Below, in pieces: positions 54,397-64,000 of a stretch of DNA of 64,000 bases. The position numbers and the translations under genes were made by a program. The notes beneath the pieces are model-generated. The model was not told where the DNA came from. It saw only the letters and a list, made by a program, of their open reading frames with translations, and ran no database searches. Numbering within the stretch: the first letter of the stretch is position 1; each line of letters opens with the position of its first letter. The stretch comes from Begonia masoniana. Taxonomy: Eukaryota > Streptophyta > Magnoliopsida > Cucurbitales > Begoniaceae. Location of the stretch: positions 26,686,510 through 26,750,509 of the forward strand of contig CM039509.1 in assembly GCA_022432975.1 (NCBI GenBank), written 5' to 3'.

Positions 54397-54860
54397 TTAA
54401 GTGTTGGCCCCCACCGGCAGATGAAGTGGATTTAGGTTACCCGGGAATATGTCAATGTTTTCGTCGTCCAAAGAACGAGTGACCGTAGATTAGTGTTGTT
54501 GAGCTATCGATGATGAGATTGCTATTTGGTCATCTAGCTGACCGGCAGATGAAGTGTATTTAGTTTACCAGGATGATGTAAAAATTTCTTTTCGTCGTCC
54601 AGTGATCGGTAGCTGTATGTGTTTCCGCTATCAGATTATGGAGTGCTATTTTCACTAGTGACCGGCAATTAAGTGTATTTAGGGTTACCCGATATGTAGA
54701 ATGTTCATTTCGTCGTCCAGTGACTCGTAAGATGTAGATTGTTTAAGCTATCGGAATATGTAGTATAAGTTTTTGTCGTCTAGTTACCGGATGATGTTAG
54801 TAATTCCTTGTCGTTTTAGTGCTCGGTATCTTTTTAACTGACACGAGAAGACGCAAACGA
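54397..54860 (+). repeat. LTR fragment of ACCGGCAGATGAAGTG repeats
   Basis: Three or four ~120-bp degenerate units with GACCGGCAGATGAAGTGTAT ... TTCGTCGTCCAGTGA. Related to the ATCGG-type repeats of LTRs B and H, so probably a piece of such an LTR. Confidence 0.6.
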
Positions 54861-55769
54861 CATTTCCTCACCCCTTTTAATTTTCCATTCATATGTCACA
54901 ATTATTTTATCGCAATGCTAGTTAACTAACTCGAAACTTTGAATTATATAAAACAATAATTTGTTGATTTACTATGCTAGATTCTTTTATTAATTTTTTG
55001 TCTATGCTAAGATTTAATAAAAATAAAGATGAGTCTCAAAAGAGATTCGTGATTTAAACTTATGTATATTTAGTGATTGCATAAAAATATTAACTTTATG
55101 CTTAAACTAACTGTACATTATTTAATAAGAATTCTAAATCAAAGTTGTTATTAGGCACATATGATAACATTTTATGATTCAGATGCCCTTTTACCATAAT
55201 AAGATGAAATACAATGTTGAGTAAATTAATTGATAAAAGTATAGCAAATTAGCGATACATGAATATCAATCACAAAATTAGGTACTTTATCTTCTCAATA
55301 TAAAGAAAGTTAGTTCATAGTGAAAAACAATGCAAAAGGGCTAAATAAAGTCAAAAGATGAAAAAAAAAGTAAAGAAAACAGTAAACTAATCCTCCTCGG
55401 TTGTCAATCGTTGAATACTAGCTTGTTGTAGCATTAACGTCCTTCCTCTCTCTCTGTCTTCTACTTCTACTGGCAGAAAATAAATCTACATTATTTGAAT
55501 TCAGAAGAATTAAATGTTGAACTAACAGATAGAATTAAATATTTTAATGAGCGTGGCATTTGCTAATTAAAGCTAAAACTGAGGGTGGTGTTTTCTCAAC
55601 TTTGATATGTAGTAATTCGACAAGGGTGCGAGAGATTAGGCTAAAGCTCAAGGATTAAAAGCTTGAACACTTCACAAAATAAATGCATAGCACTTTAGTA
55701 AAGTTTTCACGATTAGTGAGTTGCACGTTAGAGAGTTTTTCTATTCTGAAAGATTAAGATCAGTTATTT
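54861..55769. other. AT-rich region without recognised features
   Basis: No ORF or repeat recognised, apart from a CTCTCTCTCTGTCTTCTACTTC tract near 55450. Confidence 0.4.
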
Positions 55770-56967
55770 GATGTCACACAGAGTGTTTTGTGTGACACTG
55801 ATTATTAATGCAATGATAGACAATTAAAAATATGCAGAAAGTAATGAGACATGAGGTTGGTAATGCAGTTCGGCAATTCGCCTACGTCTGCGGGGCCACG
55901 CCCAGATATAAAAATATTTCACGATTTAACAAAGTTACAAGACAATCGGACTTATACAAATAAAAACTCCCTCTTATCTTTGTCGCCGCCTCTTCCTAAC
56001 TTCCCAATGAAATTGTTTTTGCGAGCTCTCCTCGACTTGAGATCGATCTCTCCCGAGATCTAAAAGTAACAAGATTCCCTTGTTGTAGATGACTCCTCCC
56101 GGAATCCGTGTTATGGCAAGATCCCCTTGCCCACGATCAAATTGACAAGCTCCCCTTGTTGATAAACAGAACTCCTCCCCGAGTTCAAATGCAGTCTCCT
56201 ACCGGGACTGAGCTTCAATGAAGAATAAAGGCGATTGCCTCCTGGGACACTGTCTGTAACACCAGCTCGTTGTCTTCGGACGCAATAAATCAACACATTC
56301 GGTATAATCGATGAAATCCACAGCATAAGCAGAGTGTGTATAATAATAATCACAAATTCATACGCAGAAGCGTAGGAAAAGAAAGAAAAAAACGCGGCTT
56401 GCAAAATGAAGAAAAACTTTTCTCAAGAATAATCAAAAATTCGTTTGTTGTTTCCACAGAAACGAAGGATTAAATATGATTGGTAGTTACCATATCTTCG
56501 ATTTAATTCAGTTACCAAATCATATTTAACGCCGCAAGGAATAAAGAAACCAAATCTCATAAAATCGGTTGCGTGACACCACGTGTGATATTTTAGGAAA
56601 GTTCCTCCAACTACTTGGATATGGATCCAAAAAATTAGGAAAGAATCCCATGATTAATGAGATATCAAAGCCTAGAATATTTCAACAAATCTTCATCAAT
56701 TCGGCTTACCAAAAGAAAGTTTTCTAAAAAACAAGTGCCTTTAGATTTTTCAACAACTTTCCTTATATTCGCGTTTCCTTATTTTTCTCTTTCACAATAT
56801 CTTCATGATCTTCAATATTAATCCATCCAATAATCTGAATATATTATTTATTGATTAGCAAGAAATAAACTACCACTTTGGAAAATAGTAGAATAAAATA
56901 TTATCTCCATAAATATAATTTGCCAAAAAATCAATTCGAACATATTTACAATATATTTGCATTTACA
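55770..56967 (-). mobile_element. 3' LTR of the SIRE-like copia element (left end approximate)
   Basis: On the minus strand an LTR starts TGTAAATGC at 56967, directly after the PPT AAAGAGGGAGAT. The left end is a guess: TGTCACACAG near 55772 is a candidate. The 5' LTR lies outside the window, so neither length nor TSD can be verified. Confidence 0.5.
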
Positions 56968-56979
56968 ATCTCCCTCTTT
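56968..56979 (-). other. PPT of the SIRE-like element
   Basis: Minus-strand AAAGAGGGAGAT next to the LTR start, similar to PPTs of SIRE/Maximus elements. Confidence 0.65.
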
Positions 56980-57455
56980 AGTATTTTTTGGCAAAATCAA
57001 TAAAACCAATAATTTCAATAACTCCCCTAAATTAACTCCCCCTGAATTAACTCCCCTTGGATAGTGGCTTCAGTCATCATAAAAATACTTCAACCATCAT
57101 CATATCAAAATATATGGTATCCAGAGCATACTCCCTAAATACTCCCCATTTTTGCCATAAAAAGATAAAAATATATATACGAGAATATCAATCACTACAA
57201 AAACATCATAATCACCATACCATAATCACCATAAATGCATATAGGTATCATAAACACCAGAGAAACGCTACCAGCATCATAGAGAAATAGCCAGACCAAG
57301 GAAAAATATAATTTCCATATGCATCAGAGTATCCCAAAAAAAATTCAGAGTGGACAAATTGTTCAAGAGATATCCAGAAATAGACAAGTCAAAGAAATAG
57401 TGCAAGAACACTCCGCAAATAGAATTATTCGAAGAACCCATCAAAATAGTAGAAT
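56980..57455 (-). other. Spacer between env-like ORF and PPT
   Basis: Non-coding and A-rich on the plus strand, with three short AACTCCCC repeats at 57022-57056. Confidence 0.5.
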
Positions 57456-59209
57456 TCAATTTGGAACATCAATATTTTCTGGTACATTCTCTAGGACATC
57501 GTCTGGAACACCAGATGTACCAGCATCTTCTTTCTCATTGTCATGTGGATCTGTCGTCTCCATTTGATGATTCTTTTGGTAGATATCATTTAAAAGCATA
57601 GATATTTCAGACTTGTGCTTTTCAAGATCAGAAATTTGAATGGATAAAGATTTTGACATATTAACTAAATATTTGACAGTTTTAGCAAAAAGAGCAGAAT
57701 CTGTTCTTGATGCAGATATAGGCAAACCTTCTACAAAACCTTCAAGGTCATTAATGTGCTCTCCCATGCGAAGTTTGTAGCTTATGCATATTTCCTATTT
57801 TTCCACATACAAACCTTCATTTTCTCTAACAACAAAGTGTGGAGAGGACAAAACACCATATATCAGAATAGGAAATGGGAGAGCTAACCATTCATTCTTT
57901 CCATCTTCGTGCTTCATTATTTGATCAAAAAGATGTTTCCCAAAATCGAAAGATATTGAATTTTAAATTTTGAACAATAGGGCTGCCATTGTCTTGTTAA
58001 CTCCAGTTCCATGAGATGTTGGCATCCAATTTCTCATAGTGATTTTGTGTAGAATTCCATATTTAACCGAAAGTTGTGAAGCTGGAAAATCTTTACCATG
58101 GAGCCAGATATGTCTGACACCTCCAGTGACATCAAAAATTATCTTGTTGTAATCCGGCACAAACTTGTCAGAATCAGACATCTTTAAGCACAAATATTCA
58201 TTAATAACAGAAGGGGTAAAATTAAATGTATGTCCTCTAACATCCTTGGCCAAAACTCGGATGAGCTGGATTTTTCACATCAGAATCCAGATTGCAATAG
58301 AATTCGAGAATAACTTTCCAGACAAAAGGTTTAATATTTCTAAAAGTTTTTTCCAATCAATACTCATCAGATGGTATACAATAGCTTCACACTATGAAAA
58401 GTCACCTTCATGGATTTTTCTTTCAGGCCAAAAATTTCTGTGTGAAAAACTTGGCCAACGGCTAGCATGCAGTCTGGATTTAAAATCATCAACAAAGACT
58501 TTAACAGAAAACTTACTTGGGTTGGAGCTTGACTCACCCCGATGTGTAGGTTTGGAGCGAGTAGTATCTTTAGGAGCAGGACTTTCACTTGTCTTCTTTC
58601 TTTTGGATTTTGGAGCTTTTGAAAGACTTGTTTTTGATGGTTCAGCTGGCTTTGGAATCCTTTCAACAGAAGGCTTGGATGATTTTAGAGCATTGGACTT
58701 TATGGATTTTGGAGCAGAGAACTTGAACGAATTGGAAGCAGCCAACCTGCAAAATTTTCTGCTGGAAATCGACTGAGTGTTCTGGGTCAATTTCTTTGGA
58801 GATATTTCAATAAACTTGTCTTCATTTTCTGTAATCAATTTCAACGACATCTTCTTGTATCCAGGAGCTATCAAACGAGGTTTCTCATTCAACATCTTGT
58901 CATTTTTCCTTTTGAAGCCGAGGTAACTTTGGATTCTTTGGGTGCCTTGGGAGGCACAGAGCTTGTTTTAAATCTGTCTCTTTTTGATTTGCGAAATTTT
59001 TGTTGAACCCCTGACGAGTCAACTTGACGGATTGGAACAGCTTCTACAGTAATTTTTGAAGTTACCATTTCGTTAGCAGAGGGTTTTACCGGTGATGAAA
59101 ACGATGAATAAACCACAATTGCCGAATCCGAGCTCGGCATCTTCTCTTCGACAGGCACTGGAACATTGCTCGAAAATTGCTCATCTGAAACTTCTTCGAT
59201 GATCACCAT
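57456..59209 (-). pseudogene. Env-like ORF of the SIRE-like element
   Basis: Same strand as pol and downstream of it, where SIRE/Maximus elements keep an extra env-like gene of unproven function. ATG at 59209, a Ser/Lys/Pro-rich N-terminal part (to about 58400), then a region resembling the putative plant transposon protein domain: FYCNLDSDVKNPAHPSF (in a shifted frame), VRGHTFNFTPSVINEYL near 58235, LSVKYGILHKITMRNWMPTSH near 58040. The C-terminal MGEHINDLEGF ... LVNMSKSLSIQISDLEKH near 57750-57610 looks coiled-coil-like. Frameshift near 58893, TAG near 58392, a further shift near 58290, and stops near 57963 and 57795. I see no signal peptide or clear membrane segment. Confidence 0.75.
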
Positions 59210-59711
59210 TGCGAGAGGAACAATAGAAAGCCCTAGAAAGCCGATTGTAGAAGAAGAAGGAGAAAGCGAGTTTGCTGGAGAATCGATAAATTTGAAATAT
59301 ATCAAACACCATCCATAAATAGCCGTCAAATCCCAGAATAAAGAAAAAATCCCATATTTGTAGGATATTTTCAGAAAATAAATCTGAAAGTTACCATAAA
59401 TCACATATTCAATCTCTCATGAATCTTTGAAAAATAATTCTGATCTTTGCAAAATGGGAAATAAACCCAATAGAATAATGCTGCTCCAATTCTTCATTAA
59501 ATATAAACTTCTGATTTTTCATAAGAATAACTATATTTCTAATGTCATGTACGGTGTTCCTCCATAGATAATATCAAGAATAATCACTTTCTGCAGCGGG
59601 TGAGTAATACACAAAAGATTGCCAAAAAATAAAAATAAAATTAAAAATAAAAACAAACGCCTAATGCACGTGGCGATTTTTTTTTTAATTTAAATAAAAC
59701 ATTCATTGAGC
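59210..59711 (-). other. Spacer between pol and env-like ORF
   Basis: No clear coding. It reads through open sequence upstream of the env-like ATG, but without recognisable similarity. Confidence 0.45.
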
Positions 59712-60990
59712 TACTTGCATAATACAGAGGCCTAGGACAGACCTCAGCTCTTCAAACCTTACACCATCTAATGCTTTGGTGAAAATATCAACAACTTGTT
59801 TTTCGGTTGCCATATGCTTCAAATTAATAATTTTGTCATCTACTAGAGATTGAATAAAATGATGTCGTATGTCAATATGCTTTGTTCATGAATGCTGAGC
59901 AGGATTTTTAGAAATGTTGATATCACTCAAATTATCACAATAGAGTGTCATGACAACCTGTGTGACACCATAGTCTTTCATAATTTGTTTCATCCAAAGA
60001 AGCTGAGTACAGCTGCTACTTGCTGCAATATATTCTACCTCGGTAGTAGACAGAGAAATAGAATTTTGCTTCTTACTGAACCATGACACCAAGTTGTGTC
60101 CCACATAAAAAAATCTATCAGATGTGTTTTTTCGATCATCAGAACTTCCTGCCTAGTCAGTATCACAATAACCCACCAGATTTGCATTAGAGTCGAATGA
60201 ATACCATATGCCATAGTTGGTTGTTCCGCTCACATATTTGAGAATCCATTTGACTGACATGAGGTGAGACTCCCTCGTATTTGCTTGAAATCGAGCGCAT
60301 AGGCCAACGCTATAACAAATATCTGGTCGGCTGACGATTAGATATAGGAGACTTCCAATCATACTTCTATATAAACGTGGATCAACAGCAATTCCCTTTT
60401 CATCTTTAGAAAGTTTCTTATGTGTCCCAATGGGTGTTCTACTCGGTCGTGCATTTTCGAGCTTAAATTTTTTCAATAAGTTCTTGGCATATTTGGCTTG
60501 AGAAATAAAAATACCATTCTTTTCTTGCTGAATTTGGAGTCCAAGGAAATAATTGAGTTATCCAACCACACTCATCTCAAATTCTCCGGTCATTTGAGAC
60601 ACAAATTTCTCCACCATCACCTGTGACACTGAGCCAAACACCATATCATCAAACATAAATTTGAGTAAGTAAAAACTGACCTTTGTCACGGCGAACAAAA
60701 AGGGTTTTATCTACTCCCCCTTGCTCATATCCATTGGTTAATAGATATTGTGTGAGTCTTTCATACCATGCACGAGGGGCTTGTTTAAGCCCATATAACG
60801 TTTTCTTCAATTTATAAAGATACTCGGGATGATGAGGGTCTTCAAAACCCTTTGGTTGAGCAACATAAATTTCTTCATTAAGAAAACCATTGAGAAAGGC
60901 ACTCTTCACATCTATTTGATATAGCTTGAACTGCTTAACACATGCAATAGCCAATAAAAATCGAATAGATTCAAGACGAGCAACCAGAGT
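59712..60990 (-). pseudogene. SIRE-like copia RT and RNase H
   Basis: Minus strand: YQIDVKSAFLNGFLNEE near 60920, [14 protein letters not shown] near 60790, VRRDKGQF near 60690. The catalytic region shows an extra T in the YVDD codons (about 60650), which shifts the frame exactly at the active site. Further on: NYFLGLQIQQEKNGIFISQ near 60530, PLYRSMIGSLLYL-type motif, YCDTD-stop-AGSSDDRK (TGG to TAG) near 60155, RNase H STTEVEYIAASSS near 60030 and CDNLSDINISKNP near 59930, then a stop within the HS-TKHIDIRHHF motif and DIFTKALDG near 59770. Confidence 0.87.
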
Positions 60991-62880
60991 GTATATTTCA
61001 TCAAAATCAATTCCTTCAATGTGTGAATACCCTTGAGCAACTAGCCGAGCTTTGTTGCGAGTGATGTTGCCATGCTCATCGCTCTTGTTCTTGTAGATCT
61101 ACTTAGTACCAATAACATTCACATCGAGAGGACACGGTACTAAGTCCCAGACTTGATTACGGGAAAATTGACTAAGTTCTTCTTGCATGGCTCCTATCTA
61201 GTATTCATCTAGTAATGCTTCTTTCACATTCTTGGGCTCGATGGTTGATGTAAAACATGCCATTTGAATTATGTCTCGATAATTCACCCTCGGTTTATCT
61301 CTGGTTCGTATACCATCATTCAGCCCACCAATAACTTCATATGCAGGATGATTCTTCTGAACACGTGTGGATGGTTGCCTGTTGTGTGAGGTGGTCACTT
61401 CTACTTCATCAATTGTCTCTGTTTGTTCTATGACACCGCCTGAGACACCATCTGTGACACCGGTTGGAACACTAGTGCCTTCATTATTTGAAATCTGGTT
61501 TGCATTTTCTTTTGGATTATATACTATATCTAGAGAGTCGTCTACTTGAACGTTTGTAGATTCGATGACAGTTCGAGTTCTTTTGTTGTAAACTCTATAA
61601 GCACGGCTATTAGTAGCATAACCGAGAAAGATAGCCTCATCACTTTTGGGATCAAGCTTTCCCCTGTGTTCCCTGTCATTCAACACAAAGCAAATGCTGC
61701 CAAACAGATGAAAATAATTAAGATTCAGAGTTTTACCTTTCCATATCTCATAGAGTGTCATAGAAGTTTTGCCACGTAGATACACCCGATTTATGGTATA
61801 ACAAGCTGTGTTCACAGCTTCAGCCTAGAACTTTTGAGGAACACCCCTTTCATGTATCATAACTCGAGTCATCTCTGCCAATGTACGGTTCTTTCTTTCA
61901 ACGACTCCGTTTTGTTGAGGAGTCTTAGGTGCCGAGAATTTATGAGCAATTCCTAGATGTTTACAAAAATCCGAGAATTCAGAATTTTCAAACTCTCTCC
62001 CATGGTCACTGGGGATGCAAATAATTTTCAAGATAACACAATCTTTTTCACGTTGGAGTCGAGTACAAATTGATTTGAAGGCCTTGAAAGTGTCGGAATT
62101 TTCTCTAAGAAACTCCACCCATGTGTAGCGTGAGAAATCATCGACAGTAACGAAGACTTACCGTTTTCCTCTAATACTTTCAATAGGCATTGGACCCATT
62201 AGATCCATGTGGAGCAATTCAAGCACACGGTTAGTTGTAGATGACTGTGACATGGGGTGTGACACCTTGGTTTGCTCTCCGATTTGACATGGCCTACATA
62301 ATTTGTCTTTATCAAACTTTAGTAAAAGAATTCCCCAGATAACACATTTTGAAATAATCTTTTATAGCATTCTGAAATTTACATGTCTCAAATTTCTATG
62401 CCATAAAACAGTGTCCTCCATACTCGATCGAAAACAGGTAGATGAGAAAGAAATGAGATAGCAATTGTCTGATGATCTAACTCCTTCAATAACACACTCG
62501 TTGTTTTGATCGGACACCACACATTTTTCACGTGTGAATTGCACATTCAGATTGTGATCACATAGCTGGCTGATACTGATTAGATTAGATTTCAGACCAT
62601 TTACCAAAAGAATATTAATCAACTTTGGTAGACCAAGAACATTTAGCGTTCCCCTTCCAATGACATCCGTTGAGACACTGTTGTTGAATGTAACTTTTTC
62701 CACGGTTTCAGGGTATGATATCCTGCAAATATCTCTCATCACCTGTCATGTGTCTAGAACATCCGCTATCAAAATACCATGCATTTGTTGTGATTGCCTT
62801 TAGAGAAAGATGTGTAGCATTATACTTCAAACTTGATTTATTCACCCATTTTTGATAAGGGAATCTATAAGAAGAAGCAT
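60991..62880 (-). pseudogene. SIRE-like copia protease and integrase
   Basis: Minus strand. Protease-linked DSGCSRHM near 62755 lies in a frame interrupted nearby. LWHRNLRHVNFRML near 62370 replaces the usual LWHRRLGH, so the pre-integrase motif has lost its Gly. Integrase: HMDLMGPMPIES near 62205, SDHGREFENSEF near 62000, PQQNGVVERKNRTL near 61900, VNTACYTINRVYLR near 61810, IFLGYATNSRAYRVYN near 61610. Stops near 62160, 61825 and 61198 and a spliced-looking change near 62880 break it. Confidence 0.85.
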
Positions 62881-63186
62881 TTCTAACTAGTACCTAGTCT
62901 TAGGTCAACAAGATAGGTGAAGCATTTAGGGCGAATATGACCACGGAGATTGCAATAATGACACACAGAAACATATTTGTTACCTTTACTGCTTGAAGCA
63001 TGATATAAGTCATATGAATTTGATTTTTTGTCAGTTCTTTGAGTTATTTTTGCAACTTGCTTTTCTTTGTAATCAAATCCCTTGGCTGACACTGGCTGTG
63101 ACACTGAGCTTTCCTTTACGAATTTCATCACAGAGCAATTTTCCTTCACTGCTATAGTCTGTGAAACTGAACTTTCACCTTTGAAC
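62881..63186 (-). pseudogene. SIRE-like copia gag 3' end
   Basis: Zinc knuckle CHYCNLRGHIRPKC near 62940, as in SIRE gag. Upstream are imperfect repeats built on ENCSVMKFVKESSVSQ. The frame is cut at about 63186, where an A-like LTR begins. Confidence 0.8.
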
Positions 63187-64000
63187 CCAGGTAGATGGAA
63201 AGGGCTATCTAACCGCCAGACGTGCCTTCTCTATTTGGTGAGAGTTAGACCTCAGTGACATTCTGTTCTGTAATGAAACGATGAAAATGTCTGCATGATT
63301 AACCGCATATGCACAACATGCATTTGCATTTACGAAGCTTACTGAGCCTTTAGCTCATAGTTGTCTTTATAGTGTAGGTGATTTTGATACAAGTGAGGAT
63401 GAAATTCTTCCACCCGAAGCTTGATATGGTTGAAGAAGAATGTCCGTGGGAGTACGTTGGGTAGTCGGTGCGTATTTTGACCCGTGGGGATGTCAGTAAG
63501 TGTTTTGAGGGTTTTCGGGTTGTTTTGGGCTGATGGTGGACTAGATAGGAGAATTGTATAGTTGAGACGTTTTAGGATGTTTGGTATCTGGATAGTAGAT
63601 AAATTGATGTCTTGATGTTTTGGTAAACTCAATTTATAAAATGTTTTGCTAAGCCTTTTATTTTGGATTTTTTATGGAAATTGAATATATAGAGATGAAG
63701 TGTTATTTTGATAGTTTTCTGGAAGTTCTAGGTGAATGGTGTGTAGGTACCGGGGAAAGAATATGAAGGCAGCTCTCTGGATAAAATCCAGAGAGCTAGC
63801 CGATCGATTGCAAGGAAGGGGCGATCGATCAAGTAATGCATGGTTTAGAGTTGGGGTTCTATAAGTTTTTGGTGGAAGTTCAAAGTATGGATGTCGTCCA
63901 AAGTATGGATGTCGTCCAAAATAGTTGTCTAAAGTGGCAGGGATTCTTATAAGTTTTGGTTAAGTGTTTCTGTAAGAAAGTCATCGTCCATTTATAGTGA
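63187..64000 (+). mobile_element. A-like gypsy LTR, 3' part, running off the window
   Basis: Aligns with element A LTR from the GGAAAG...CTCTC block near 16979: GATCTCGGTGACA equivalent, acceptor-like TAGTGTAG/GTGAT at 63377, GACCCGTGGGGATGT near 63480, and the inverted-repeat block CTCTCTGGAT/ATCCAGAGAG near 63773. It sits in the SIRE gag; the LTR 5' part is missing at this junction. Confidence 0.75.

Noticed and set aside
57456..59209. True retroviral envelope gene
   Set aside because: No signal peptide, furin-like site or clear membrane segment. Similarity is to the plant transposon protein region known from SIRE-like elements, so the env label is kept only as env-like.

Overview
The window is nuclear plant DNA, most likely from an angiosperm with a repeat-rich genome. 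This rests on Tekay-like and Reina-like chromoviruses, a SIRE-like copia element, a Cassandra TRIM carrying 5S rRNA-like sequence, and fragments of two plant genes (plastid D-3-phosphoglycerate dehydrogenase and an FD-type bZIP). I cannot name a species. I see no intact host gene. Nearly everything is LTR retrotransposon sequence, nested and decayed, as in pericentromeric heterochromatin.

Layout. 1-4582: a long gypsy-type LTR (minus) abuts a broken Ty1/copia element (plus). 4759-13619: a pile of partial gypsy LTRs in both orientations. 13620-14278: a PGDH gene fragment. 14279-32004: a minus-strand Tekay-like element (element B) split by a complete plus-strand Tekay-like element (element A, 15527-25307, TSD CTTTC). 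32005-35840: a C-like LTR fragment (E) and an LTR (F) that has a PPT on one side and a PBS on the other. 36035-40861: a solo LTR (TSD TAAAG) holding a second solo LTR. 42787-53186: a structure with terminal inverted repeats that carries exon 1 of an FD-like gene. That exon is cut by a Reina-like element G (TSD GTTAT), G is cut by solo LTR H (TSD CTTCG), and H is cut by a four-LTR Cassandra array (candidate TSD TGAAG). 54297-54396: 100 Ns. 55770-63186: a decayed SIRE-like copia element (minus) with an env-like ORF. 63187-64000: another A-like LTR.

The most interesting pattern is inside the long gypsy LTRs (roughly 2-2.6 kb). Families with very different sequence share one layout: a pyrimidine-rich first segment, a splice-donor-like site, an acceptor-like TAG/GTGA, a 44-57 nt middle segment ending in AG/GTAAGT, a spacer, and a second acceptor-like GTGTAG/GTGA. 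This looks like a two-intron leader inside the LTR. The second putative intron holds a family-specific tandem repeat that folds into hairpins: cUUCGg tetraloops in one family, GNRA tetraloops in another, and longer stems with a compensatory change in a third. I infer a structured, spliced LTR leader; no transcript evidence is available here.

Coding regions are mostly dead. In-frame stops are chiefly TGG to TAG/TGA, CAG to TAG and CGA to TGA, as expected from cytosine deamination in methylated DNA. Element A has the longest open pol (1001 codons), but the first acidic residue of its integrase triad is Asn.
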